This document shows, one piece after another, positions 56,354-64,000 of a stretch of DNA of 64,000 bases. A program made the position numbers and the translations under genes. The notes beneath the pieces were generated by a model. That model was not told the DNA's origin, did no database searches, and saw only the letters and a list, made by a program, of their open reading frames with translations. The stretch is taken from the NCBI RefSeq assembly GCF_014646335.1, contig NZ_BMNG01000001.1, forward strand, positions 186,001 to 250,000. The letters are read 5' to 3'. This stretch comes from Streptomyces lasiicapitis. GTDB lineage: Bacteria > Actinomycetota > Actinomycetes > Streptomycetales > Streptomycetaceae. Within the stretch, counting starts at the first letter, position 1. Every line of letters begins with the position of its first letter.

Positions 56354-58795
56354 GTGACCATCGCGCCCGCCGAACCCGCGTCAGCGCAGGCCCAGCAGAA
56401 GCCGGCGCAGGCCGGCCAGCAGACTGAGCCCCAGCAGGCCGCGCCGACCACCGACGGTCCAGGCACCGCGCTGCTGCGCACCCTGACCGACCTCACCGTC
56501 GACCTCCCCGACGCCGACCCCGGCCGGGTCGCCGCCGCCGCGCTGCGCGGCCGCTCGGCGAAGGCCGACGAGGCTGAGCTGCGGGAGCTCGCGACGGAGG
56601 CGGCCGCCGGACTCATCTCCGAGGACCCTGCCTACTCCCGGCTCGCCGCCCGGCTCCTGACCATCGGCATTCGTGAGGAAGCCGCCTCACAGGGCGTCAC
56701 GTCGTTCTCCGACTCGGTCGCCGTGGGCCACCGCGAGGGCCTGATCGCGGACCGCACCGCCGAGTTCACCACCCTGCACGCGGAGCGCCTCGACTCTCTC
56801 GTGGAGGACGCGCTCGCCGACGGCGCCGACCGCCGCTTCGGCTACTTCGGCCTTCGTACGCTGCACAGCCGCTACCTGCTGCGCCACCCGATCACCCGCA
56901 AGGTCGTCGAGACGCCGCAGCACTTCATGCTGCGCGTGGCCGCCGGTCTCGCCGAGGACGACTCGGTGCGGGCGCTCGACGAGGTCGCCGCGCTCTACCG
57001 TCTGATGAGCCGTCTGGACTACCTGCCGTCCTCGCCGACGCTCTTCAACTCCGGTACCCGGCACCCGCAGATGTCGTCCTGCTACCTCCTGGACTCGCCG
57101 CTCGACGAGCTGGACTCCATCTACGACCGGTACCACCAGGTCGCCCGGCTCTCCAAGCACGCCGGCGGCATCGGGCTCTCGTACTCCCGCATCCGCTCGC
57201 GCGGCTCGCTGATCCGCGGCACCAACGGGCACTCCAACGGCATCGTGCCGTTCCTGAAGACGCTCGACGCCTCCGTCGCCGCCGTGAACCAGGGCGGCCG
57301 CCGCAAGGGCGCCGCCGCGGTCTACCTGGAGACGTGGCACTCCGACATCGAGGAGTTCCTGGAGCTGCGGGACAACACCGGCGAGGACGCCCGGCGTACC
57401 CACAACCTGAACCTGGCGCACTGGATCCCGGACGAGTTCATGCGCCGCGTCGCCGCCGACCAGCCGTGGTCGCTGTTCTCCCCGGCCGACGTGCCCGAGC
57501 TCGTCGACCTGTGGGGCGAGCAGTTCGACGCCGCGTACAAGAAGGCGGAGGCGGCCGGTCTCGCGCAGAAGACCATCCCCGCCCGTGACCTGTACGGCCG
57601 CATGATGCGCACCCTCGCGCAGACCGGCAACGGCTGGATGACCTTCAAGGACACCGCCAACCGCACGGCCAACCAGACGGCCGAGCCCGGCCACACCGTC
57701 CACTCCTCCAACCTCTGCACGGAGATCCTGGAGGTCACGGACGACGGCGAGACGGCCGTCTGCAACCTGGGTTCGGTGAACCTCGGCGCGTTCGTGGACA
57801 CCGCGGCGGGCGACATCGACTGGGAGCGGCTCGACGCCACCGTGCGCACGGCCGTCACCTTCCTCGACCGCGTGGTGGACATCAACTTCTACCCGACCGA
57901 GCAGGCCGGGTGCTCCAACGCCAAGTGGCGGCCCGTGGGCCTGGGCGCGATGGGCCTGCAGGACGTCTTCTTCCAACTGAAGCTGCCCTTCGACTCGCCC
58001 GAGGCGCGCGCGCTTTCCACGCGCATCGCCGAGCGCGTCATGCTCGCCGCGTACGAGGCGTCCGCCGACCTCGCCGAGCGCAACGGCCCGCTCCCCGCCT
58101 GGGAGAAGACCCGCACCGCGCGCGGCGTCCTGCACCCCGACCACTACGGCGTCGAGCTGACCTGGCCCGAGCGGTGGGCGGCGCTGCGGGAACGTATCGC
58201 CGTCACCGGCATGCGCAACTCGCTGCTCCTCGCCATCGCGCCGACCGCCACCATCGCGTCCATCGCGGGCGTGTACGAGTGCATCGAGCCGCAGGTCTCC
58301 AACCTCTTCAAGCGCGAGACGCTGTCCGGCGAGTTCCTCCAGGTCAACTCCTACCTGGTGGACGAGCTGAAGCGGCTCGGCGTGTGGGACGCGCAGACCC
58401 GTGAGGCGCTGCGTGAGTCCAACGGCTCGGTGCAGGGCTTCACCTGGGTGCCCGCGGACGTGCGCGAGCTGTACCGCACGGCCTGGGAGATCCCGCAGCG
58501 CGGGCTCATCGACATGGCCGCCGACCGCACGCCGTTCCTGGACCAGGCGCAGTCCCTGAACCTGTTCCTGGAGACGCCGACCATCGGCAAGCTCTCCTCG
58601 ATGTACGCCTACGCCTGGCAGCGCGGCCTGAAGACCACGTACTACCTGCGTTCGCGCCCGGCGACGCGCATCGCCCGCGCGGCGGGTGGTTCGGCCGCCG
58701 CCGCTGCCCCGGCCCCCGTCCCCCAGCAGGTGAGCGACCCGGACGCGATCGCCTGCTCCCTGGAAAACCCCGAGTCCTGCGAGGCATGCCAGTAA
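56354..58795 (+). CDS. nrdA: Class Ia ribonucleotide reductase alpha subunit
   Basis: An 813-residue catalytic subunit reducing NDPs to dNDPs. Catalytic cysteines: SSCYLLDSPLDELDS (first redox Cys), SSNLCTEI (thiyl Cys, with Asn and Glu) and AVCNLGSVNLG (second redox Cys). C-terminal redox pair: SCEACQ. The first ~45 residues are Ala/Gln/Pro-rich and I see no ATP-cone (overall activity site) sequence. The GTG follows GAGGGAGAG. nrdB follows after 2 bp. Expression is under NrdR boxes and the B12 riboswitch. Confidence 0.95.
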   Translation: MTIAPAEPASAQAQQKPAQAGQQTEPQQAAPTTDGPGTALLRTLTDLTVDLPDADPGRVAAAALRGRSAKADEAELRELATEAAAGLISEDPAYSRLAARLLTIGIREEAASQGVTSFSDSVAVGHREGLIADRTAEFTTLHAERLDSLVEDALADGADRRFGYFGLRTLHSRYLLRHPITRKVVETPQHFMLRVAAGLAEDDSVRALDEVAALYRLMSRLDYLPSSPTLFNSGTRHPQMSSCYLLDSPLDELDSIYDRYHQVARLSKHAGGIGLSYSRIRSRGSLIRGTNGHSNGIVPFLKTLDASVAAVNQGGRRKGAAAVYLETWHSDIEEFLELRDNTGEDARRTHNLNLAHWIPDEFMRRVAADQPWSLFSPADVPELVDLWGEQFDAAYKKAEAAGLAQKTIPARDLYGRMMRTLAQTGNGWMTFKDTANRTANQTAEPGHTVHSSNLCTEILEVTDDGETAVCNLGSVNLGAFVDTAAGDIDWERLDATVRTAVTFLDRVVDINFYPTEQAGCSNAKWRPVGLGAMGLQDVFFQLKLPFDSPEARALSTRIAERVMLAAYEASADLAERNGPLPAWEKTRTARGVLHPDHYGVELTWPERWAALRERIAVTGMRNSLLLAIAPTATIASIAGVYECIEPQVSNLFKRETLSGEFLQVNSYLVDELKRLGVWDAQTREALRESNGSVQGFTWVPADVRELYRTAWEIPQRGLIDMAADRTPFLDQAQSLNLFLETPTIGKLSSMYAYAWQRGLKTTYYLRSRPATRIARAAGGSAAAAAPAPVPQQVSDPDAIACSLENPESCEACQ

Positions 58796-58797
58796 TC

Positions 58798-59805
58798 ATG
58801 AGTGACAAGAACCTGCTCGACCCGGGCTTCGAACTGACCCTGCGGCCCATGCGCTACCCGGACTTCTACGAGCGCTACCGCGACGCGATCAAGAACACCT
58901 GGACCGTGGAAGAGGTCGACCTCCACTCGGACGTCGCCGACCTCGCCAAGCTCACGCCCGGTGAGCAGCACATGATCGGCCGCCTGGTCGCGTTCTTCGC
59001 GACCGGCGACTCGATCGTCTCCAACAACCTGGTGCTTACGCTCTACAAGCACATCAACTCCCCCGAGGCGCGGCTCTACTTGAGCCGTCAGCTCTTCGAG
59101 GAGGCCGTGCACGTCCAGTTCTACTTGACGCTGCTCGACACCTACCTCCCCGACCCGGACGACCGCGCGGCCGCGTTCGACGCGGTCGAGGAGATCCCCT
59201 CCATCCGCGAGAAGGCGCAGTTCTGCTTCAAGTGGATCAACGAGGTCGAGAAGCTCGACCGGCTGGAGACGAAGGCCGACCGCCGTCGTTTCCTGCTCAA
59301 CCTGATCTGCTTCGCGGCGTGCATCGAGGGGCTGTTCTTCTACGGCGCCTTCGCGTACGTCTACTGGTTCCGCAGCCGCGGCCTGCTGCACGGCCTGGCC
59401 ACCGGCACCAACTGGGTGTTCCGCGACGAGACCATGCACATGAACTTCGCGTTCGAGGTCGTGGACACCGTCCGCAAGGAGGAGCCGGACCTCTTCGACG
59501 ACGAGCTTCAGCAGCAGGTCACGGACATGCTGAGGGAGGCCGTCGACGCGGAGCTGCAGTTCGGACGCGACCTGTGCGGCGACGGTCTGCCGGGCATGAA
59601 CACCGAGTCGATGCGCCAGTACCTGGAGTGCGTCGCCGACCAGCGGCTCGTGCGCCTGGGCTTCCCCGCGCTGTACGGCTCCGAGAACCCCTTCTCGTTC
59701 ATGGAGCTGCAGGGCGTTCAGGAGCTGACCAACTTCTTCGAGCGGCGCCCGTCGGCGTACCAGGTCGCCGTGGAGGGCTCGGTCTCCTTCGACGACGAGT
59801 TCTGA
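58798..59805 (+). CDS. nrdB: Class Ia ribonucleotide reductase beta subunit
   Basis: A 335-residue diiron-tyrosyl radical subunit. Metal ligands and radical Tyr are in order: GDSIVSNN (Asp), EEAVHVQFY (Glu, His and Tyr), EGLFFYGAF (Glu) and RDETMHMNFAF (Glu, His). The canonical Tyr is present four residues after the His, so a class Ia tyrosyl radical is expected. The C-terminal VEGSVSFDDEF is the alpha-subunit-docking tail. The start ATG lies 2 bp after the nrdA stop. A hairpin follows. Confidence 0.96.
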   Translation: MSDKNLLDPGFELTLRPMRYPDFYERYRDAIKNTWTVEEVDLHSDVADLAKLTPGEQHMIGRLVAFFATGDSIVSNNLVLTLYKHINSPEARLYLSRQLFEEAVHVQFYLTLLDTYLPDPDDRAAAFDAVEEIPSIREKAQFCFKWINEVEKLDRLETKADRRRFLLNLICFAACIEGLFFYGAFAYVYWFRSRGLLHGLATGTNWVFRDETMHMNFAFEVVDTVRKEEPDLFDDELQQQVTDMLREAVDAELQFGRDLCGDGLPGMNTESMRQYLECVADQRLVRLGFPALYGSENPFSFMELQGVQELTNFFERRPSAYQVAVEGSVSFDDEF

Positions 59806-59984
59806 GCCGCGAGGGTCCGGCCCGGCTCCGGGCCGGACCCCGGCTCGGGGCCCGGCCCGCGCTCGGCGTCGCGCAGCTGGCGGTCGATCCGCCGGTCGTG
59901 CGCGTGGCCGATCAGTGACGGCAGGGCCATGAGCAGGAAGACTCCGAGGACGGCCAGCGTGTTGAGTGCGTCGTGTGCGTTCAT
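59718..59984 (-). CDS. Possible small antisense membrane protein at the nrdB 3' end
   Basis: An 88-codon minus-strand ORF beginning MNAHDALNTLAVLGVFLLMA has one clear membrane helix (TLAVLGVFLLMALPSLIGHA) and then a polar tail. The tail has PGPEPGSGPEPG, encoded by the strand opposite the post-nrdB hairpin. It overlaps the last 88 bp of nrdB in antisense. The hydrophobic N-terminus and ATG look real; the C-terminal half may not be. I do not recognise a family. Confidence 0.4.
   Translation of the reverse strand: MNAHDALNTLAVLGVFLLMALPSLIGHAHDRRIDRQLRDAERGPGPEPGSGPEPGRTLAAQNSSSKETEPSTATWYADGRRSKKLVSS
59813..59840 (+). terminator. Hairpin between nrdB and the AraC-family gene
   Basis: GGGTCCGGCCCG (59813-59824) pairs perfectly with CGGGCCGGACCC (59829-59840) around GCTC. 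It lies 8 bp after the nrdB stop. It could terminate most nrdAB transcripts, with partial readthrough into the regulator gene. Confidence 0.65.
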
Positions 59985-60077
59985 GACATCCACTCTCGCG
60001 CCGGCCGTCCTTCGCCGTGAGTGGCAGAACTGTCGCACACCCTCGATTTCCTGCCAGGGACGCGGCACACTGGCTCC

Positions 60078-61049
60078 ATGCTGACCAACGTGGCCGCCGT
60101 CGTGCTCGACGGCGTGCATCCCTTCGAACTCGGCGTCGTCTCCGAGGTGTTCGGCCTCGACCGCAGCGACGAGGGGCTGCCGGTGTACGACTTCGCCGTC
60201 GCCTCCGCCGAGGGTCCGGTGCTCTCCACCCACGCCGGGTACACGATCACCACCGCGCACGGCCTCGACCGGCTCGAAGAGGCCGACCTCATCACCGTCC
60301 CTGCGGGCGACTCCTACGTCACCCGGGACTTCCCGCCCGACCTGCTCGACGCCCTGCGCCGCGCCACCGACCGCGGCACCCGGGTGCTCAGCGTCTGCAC
60401 CGGCGCCTTCGTGCTCGCCGCGGCCGGGCTGCTCGACGGGCGGCGGTGCGCCGTGCACTGGCGGCACGCCGAGGAGCTGATGCGACGCTATCCGCGCGCG
60501 ATCGTCGAGCCGGATGTGCTGTACGTCGACGAGGACCCGGTCATCACCTCCGCGGGCACCGCCGCGGGCATCGACGCCGCCCTGCACCTGGTCCGCAGGG
60601 AGAACGGCATGGAGGTCGCCAACGCCATCGCGCGCCGGATGATCGTCCCGCCGCACCGCGACGGCGGCCAGGCCCAGTACATCGAGCGGCCGCTGCCGCG
60701 CACCCGGTGCGACACCGTGGGCGAGGTCCTCGCGTGGATGGAGCGCCATCTCGACCAGGAGCAGGCCGTCGACCGGCTCGCCGCCCGCGCCCACATGTCG
60801 CCCCGCACCTTCGCCCGCCGCTTCCAGCAGGAGACGGGCACCACGCCCTACCGCTGGCTGCTGCGCCAACGCCTGCTGCGCGCGCAGGAGTTGCTCGAGA
60901 CGACGGACGAGACGGTGGACGCGGTCGCGGGCCTCGCCGGTTTCGGCAACGCGGCCGCGCTGCGCCATCAGTTCGTCCGCGCGCTCGGGACCACGCCGAA
61001 CGCGTATCGGCGTACGTTCCGTGGGCCCGGGGCCGACTCGGCCGCCTGA
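60078..61049 (+). CDS. nrdS: AraC-family regulator with DJ-1/PfpI-like domain (NrdS-like)
   Basis: A 323-residue GlxA-type regulator. The N-terminal DJ-1/PfpI-like amidotransferase fold contains VSVCTGAFVLAAAGLLDGR with the nucleophile-elbow Cys and AVHWRHAEELMRRYP. The C-terminal AraC HTH pair is DRLAARAHMSPRTFARRFQQ and TPYRWLLRQRLLRAQELLET. In S. coelicolor the gene after nrdAB, nrdS, encodes an AraC-like protein and is reported co-transcribed. The ATG at 60078 is used; a GTG at 60021 is possible. Its target is unknown to me. Confidence 0.85.
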   Translation: MLTNVAAVVLDGVHPFELGVVSEVFGLDRSDEGLPVYDFAVASAEGPVLSTHAGYTITTAHGLDRLEEADLITVPAGDSYVTRDFPPDLLDALRRATDRGTRVLSVCTGAFVLAAAGLLDGRRCAVHWRHAEELMRRYPRAIVEPDVLYVDEDPVITSAGTAAGIDAALHLVRRENGMEVANAIARRMIVPPHRDGGQAQYIERPLPRTRCDTVGEVLAWMERHLDQEQAVDRLAARAHMSPRTFARRFQQETGTTPYRWLLRQRLLRAQELLETTDETVDAVAGLAGFGNAAALRHQFVRALGTTPNAYRRTFRGPGADSAA

Positions 61050-61080
61050 ACGGGGGCGGGAGCCGGCACCGGGCGCGCGG

Positions 61081-62460
61081 TCAGCGCCGCTCGGCCCGCA
61101 GCACCAGCTTCTTGGGGTGCAGCGTGATGCCGACCTTGGTGCCCGTGTCGGTCCGCTCGGACCGGGAAAGGCGCCACTTCGGCAGGACGGTGGCCAGGAT
61201 GAGGGTGAGCTCGGCCAGACTGAAGTGATCGCCGGGGCACTTACGGTTGCCGACGCTGAACGGCATCATCGCGAACTCCGGTACGCTCGCGGCGCGTTCC
61301 GGATTCCACCGGTCCGGGTCGAACTCCAGATGCCGCTCGAACGAACGCGGATCGCGTTGCATCGCGTACACGCTGTAGACGATGTCCGCGTCGGCCGGAA
61401 TGCGATAGCCGCCCAGACCGGTCTCGGCCACCGAGCGGCGCGTGAAAATCCACGCGGCCGGCCGTATACGCATCGCCTCCGTGACGACATTGCGTGTGTG
61501 CGGCAGCCGCCCGAGATCGGCGAAGGCGACCGGGCGTCCCCCCGTCACGGACATTACCTCTTCAACCAACCGCCTTTCCTGGTCGGGGTGTTCGGTGAGC
61601 AGATGGAACGTCCAAGCCAGCGTGGACGCGACATTCTCCGCTCCCGCCACCACCAGCGAGACGACGTGGTCGTGGATCTCCTGATCCGTCAGCGGCTGCC
61701 CCGATTCGTCGCGGGCGCCGAGCAATACGGCAAGGAGGTCCTGTTCCGAGCCGTTACCGAGGGCGCGGCGTTCGGCGATGATCTCGTCGACGAGCGCGTG
61801 CAGATCGGCAAGCGCGCGTGCGAAGCGCCGGTTGGCGGGCGTCGGCACCCGGTAGAGCGGGCCGACGGAGAGGACCATACGGCGGTAGAGGCCTTCGAAG
61901 ACGGTGTGCAGCGAATCGCTGATGCGGTCCGCCTTCTCACCGATCGACTCGACTTCCAGGAGCGAGCGGGACACGATCCGCACCGCGGTGCGGAACATCT
62001 CCGCGCTGACGTCCACCGTGCTGCCGTGGTCCCAGCGGGCCGCCGTCGCCTGTGCCTCCTCCTCCATCACTCTGGCGTAGTCGGCGATGCGCTCGGGCCT
62101 GAAGGCGGGCTGCATCATGCGGCGCTGGCGCCGGTGCAGCGGGCCGTTGCTGGTCGCGACGCCCTTGCCGAGCAGGACACCCAGGGTGTCCCAGAGCGGC
62201 CCGCCGACGATGTAGTCGGTGCTCTTCAGCATCTCGCCGACCAGTTTCGGATCGCACACCGCGTACGCGGTCTTGGGTCCGAGCCTGATCCTGACGAGAT
62301 CGCCGTGGTCACGCAGGGCGGCCAGGAATCCTAGAGGATCACGCACGAGGTTCCACGCGTGGCCGAGAAGTGGTGCTCCGCCCTGGACGACGGGCGGAAT
62401 GCGGAGCCGTTCGGGAGCGGCGGTCGCGGGTATCGCGGACGCGGCGGATTCAACGGTCAT
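61081..62460 (-). CDS. Cytochrome P450, CYP170 (albaflavenone synthase)-like
   Basis: A 459-residue P450. The heme-binding loop is FSVGNRKCPGDHFSLAE (axial Cys408), the K-helix EAMR is at 328-331, and the meander follows with FDPDRWNPER. The I-helix reads AGAEN (272-276), with Asn where a Thr is usual. It should oxidise epi-isozizaene to albaflavenol/albaflavenone. It overlaps the synthase stop by 4 bp, giving an operon. CYP170A1 also has a second farnesene-synthase activity; whether that holds here cannot be told. The redox partner is elsewhere. It is convergent to nrdS. Confidence 0.9.
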   Translation of the reverse strand: MTVESAASAIPATAAPERLRIPPVVQGGAPLLGHAWNLVRDPLGFLAALRDHGDLVRIRLGPKTAYAVCDPKLVGEMLKSTDYIVGGPLWDTLGVLLGKGVATSNGPLHRRQRRMMQPAFRPERIADYARVMEEEAQATAARWDHGSTVDVSAEMFRTAVRIVSRSLLEVESIGEKADRISDSLHTVFEGLYRRMVLSVGPLYRVPTPANRRFARALADLHALVDEIIAERRALGNGSEQDLLAVLLGARDESGQPLTDQEIHDHVVSLVVAGAENVASTLAWTFHLLTEHPDQERRLVEEVMSVTGGRPVAFADLGRLPHTRNVVTEAMRIRPAAWIFTRRSVAETGLGGYRIPADADIVYSVYAMQRDPRSFERHLEFDPDRWNPERAASVPEFAMMPFSVGNRKCPGDHFSLAELTLILATVLPKWRLSRSERTDTGTKVGITLHPKKLVLRAERR

Positions 62461-63572
62461 TCTTCACCACCAGAGGGATTGTTTTCTGCCAGTTCGATTT
62501 CGGAGAATTCGGGGGCCGCCGCGTCGGAGACGTACGGCGGGAGGGTCCGGTCGATCCAACTGTCGACGCGATACCTGCCGGATTCGTGATGGAACCAGTA
62601 CACGGAACTGAACCAGTTCCGCATATTGAAGACGCACGATTGCAGCGCGGCGCTCACTTTCCTTCCCTCCGCGCTTCCGTCGTCCAATCCGTCGGCAAGC
62701 CGGAGGACTTCCGGCTCCACTGCGAGAAAGTCGCCGACGCAGTCACCGACCCGCCGGTGGACTTCCGCGACCGCCTGTTCCAGCGAAAGTCCCTCGTGCT
62801 GGATGAGGGATATCCCGAGGTTGTGCACCTCGTCCCCCGCGAGCTCCTTCGGAAGCGAGCAGAGGTCGTTGTACCAGGCGGAGAAATCCTGCGTCGCGAG
62901 CGCCGCGGCGCGATAGGCCGGGTGTTTCCGCACGGCGTCCGGCAATTCGCAGCGCGCGGTGGGTTCGAGCAGATCGATCCAGACCCAGTGCGCGAAGGTG
63001 AGCCGGCGCAGTTCCACGTACGCCTCGACGCCAGGGACGGTCCCGGTGCGCCGGTTGCCGAACTCGTGGTCGTACGCGTCGATCACCGGGTGGAAGTGCC
63101 GGGCGAAGCGCGCGTTCCAGCGCGGCCCGAGGTGCGAAGAGAGCCTGACGACACAGTCCGCGAAGCCCGCGACCAGTGGGTCCGGGTGGCCCAGGTGCTG
63201 TCGCGGGTGCTTCAGGGTCGCGTGCAGGCCCTGGCACAGCCGCCGCCACTGTGCCGTCCTGCCGTGCACCGCGTCGCGGTCGTGCCGGTCGTCCCAGCCG
63301 AAGAACCAGGAGCTCAAGTCGGCGATGGCGTCGAGCAGTTCGTCGGGGGCGCCGATGTAGTACCCGGCGACCAGGTCGGTGTAGCAAAGGCTGTCGGCAT
63401 ATGCCGCGACCTTGTCGGGGGGCATGAGCCGCTTTTCCAGGAGCCATGCCCGCGAGTTCTCCTGAAGCTTTGGCCAATACGGATGCAGATGCCGGGGAAA
63501 CTCCGACTCCACCACCGGAAGGGCCAGTGCGGGCGGTACGGATACCACTCGTGTTCGAACGGCCGGACGCAT
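62457..63572 (-). CDS. Epi-isozizaene synthase
   Basis: A 371-residue class I sesquiterpene cyclase converting farnesyl diphosphate to epi-isozizaene. The Asp-rich motif is FFGWDDRHDRD (DDRHD, residues 94-98) and the NSE motif is NDLCSLPKE (235-243), spaced as in S. coelicolor EIZS. The C-terminus NMRNWFSSVYWFHHESGRY is nearly invariant in this enzyme. An in-frame GTG at 63689 with AGAGGGG would add 39 residues; 63572 gives the family length. It is co-translated with the P450 gene downstream. Confidence 0.93.
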   Translation of the reverse strand: MRPAVRTRVVSVPPALALPVVESEFPRHLHPYWPKLQENSRAWLLEKRLMPPDKVAAYADSLCYTDLVAGYYIGAPDELLDAIADLSSWFFGWDDRHDRDAVHGRTAQWRRLCQGLHATLKHPRQHLGHPDPLVAGFADCVVRLSSHLGPRWNARFARHFHPVIDAYDHEFGNRRTGTVPGVEAYVELRRLTFAHWVWIDLLEPTARCELPDAVRKHPAYRAAALATQDFSAWYNDLCSLPKELAGDEVHNLGISLIQHEGLSLEQAVAEVHRRVGDCVGDFLAVEPEVLRLADGLDDGSAEGRKVSAALQSCVFNMRNWFSSVYWFHHESGRYRVDSWIDRTLPPYVSDAAAPEFSEIELAENNPSGGEE

Positions 63573-64000
63573 CGGCCCTGCGGGCTTCCGGCGTTGCCGC
63601 GGGACGCGTTCCGCCGCATATGCCGGTAGCCCTGTCGGTACCGCTGCCGTCCGGTCCGACTGCGAAGTGCTGTGTGAGGAAGCAGGCACGAACAAACCCC
63701 TCTCGACCGCTTGAGGACCCACGCCCCTCCCGCCGTGCCGGGCGCGCGCCGTTGCGTATCCCCGCGCTTTCCATTCAGCACCACAACTGACCGTTCAGGG
63801 AACAGATTTGCGCCATTCACTACCCCAGCATGCCGAGAACATCCCCTTACGTGACCGAATATGGATCACCGGCGGCCGATCGTGGGCTAGTCCTGTCTGG
63901 TTCTGAGCGGGTACGCCAACGGCCCCTGGTCAGTGGGGTGTTCCCCGACCAGGGGCCGCTGCTGTCACGCGCTTCCCGCGCGCCTCATTCGTGGCGCAGA
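63573..64000. other. Region upstream of the synthase and right window edge
   Basis: The synthase promoter region (AT-richer around 63785-63875) lies here, and no complete gene is supported. Near the edge, minus-strand codons CTG CGC CAC GAA TGA (63999-63985) could be the last codons (LRHE) of a gene starting outside the window. This fits the terminator just beyond it, but is too short to call. Confidence 0.4.
63920..63958 (-). terminator. Hairpin terminator near the right edge
   Basis: CGGCCCCTGGTC (63920-63931) pairs perfectly with GACCAGGGGCCG (63947-63958), with an inner GGGG/CCCC stem. It would terminate a minus-strand gene entering from the right. Confidence 0.65.

Noticed and set aside
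63446..63790. Plus-strand frame upstream of the synthase
   Set aside because: Runs antisense to the synthase N-terminus and shows no family or ribosome-binding site.
63985..64000. Possible last codons (LRHE, stop) of a minus-strand gene
   Set aside because: Only five codons are visible. Plausible because a terminator follows, but too short to annotate.

Overview
This window looks like chromosomal core DNA of a Streptomyces species. GC content is very high, third codon positions are nearly all G/C, GTG starts are common, and Ni superoxide dismutase, WhiB, DasR, SigH and an epi-isozizaene-synthase/P450 pair are all present. From memory, unchecked against a database, the gene order parallels the S. 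coelicolor block from about SCO5282 (histidine kinase) down to SCO5222 (epi-isozizaene synthase). I see no rRNA, tRNA, CRISPR array, insertion sequence or prophage.

Layout. 1-5.4 kb: the 3' part of a sensor kinase, then the large fused 2-oxoglutarate decarboxylase/dehydrogenase Kgd. 5.4-6.5 kb: an Erm 23S rRNA methyltransferase with a candidate WblC-type promoter and a 15-residue leader peptide. 6.5-15 kb: an F420-dependent oxidoreductase divergent from a TetR gene with two palindromic operators, a DUF4097-PadR operon, a HTH/Clp-N pair under two tandem palindromes, a quinone-oxidoreductase-like enzyme and malic enzyme. 15.5-18.2 kb: a polar amino-acid ABC transporter. 18.4-20.9 kb: a methyltransferase, a CGNR zinc-finger protein and the sodX/sodN pair. 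21-23.1 kb: a tetracycline-resistance-type ribosomal protection protein with the same candidate WblC box and an overlapping leader ORF. 23-28 kb: an ECF41-like sigma factor and small enzymes. 28.3-31 kb: a family 2B encapsulin shell gene with a polyprenyl-transferase cargo gene. 31-35 kb: an amidase, a PLP enzyme, a Na+/H+ antiporter and a UBP zinc finger. 35.4-41 kb: anti-sigma factor/SigH, a diacylglycerol-kinase-like protein, WblE and a PdtaS-like kinase. 41-43 kb: a second TetR/oxidoreductase pair with paired operators. 43-51.4 kb: the aminosugar block (SIS protein, nagB, dasD-C-B-A, dasR) with DasR (dre) sites. 51.5-56 kb: cstA/yjiX-like and DUF3311/mctP carbon-uptake genes. 56-61 kb: NrdR boxes, a cobalamin riboswitch, nrdA, nrdB and an AraC-family gene. 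61-63.6 kb: a CYP170-like P450 and epi-isozizaene synthase.

How the genes work together. DasABC would import chitobiose/GlcNAc, DasD hydrolyse it and NagB return glucosamine-6-P to glycolysis, with DasR repressing through dre sites at nagB and dasA. The nrd operon is tied to deoxynucleotide status (NrdR) and to coenzyme B12 (riboswitch). The Erm and ribosomal-protection genes are not adjacent, but they share a promoter motif and each has a leader ORF, so they may be two members of one antibiotic-induced regulon. The shell and cargo genes form a predicted protein nanocompartment. The synthase and P450 overlap by 4 bp and form an albaflavenone-type sesquiterpenoid operon.

A recurring feature is short imperfect tandem duplication (about 14-33 bp units) at or just beyond stop codons, at seven or more loci, plus a degenerate 24-bp array between padR and the Clp-N gene. 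Start codons were chosen from ribosome-binding sites, overlaps and family length, and several differ from the longest possible ORF.
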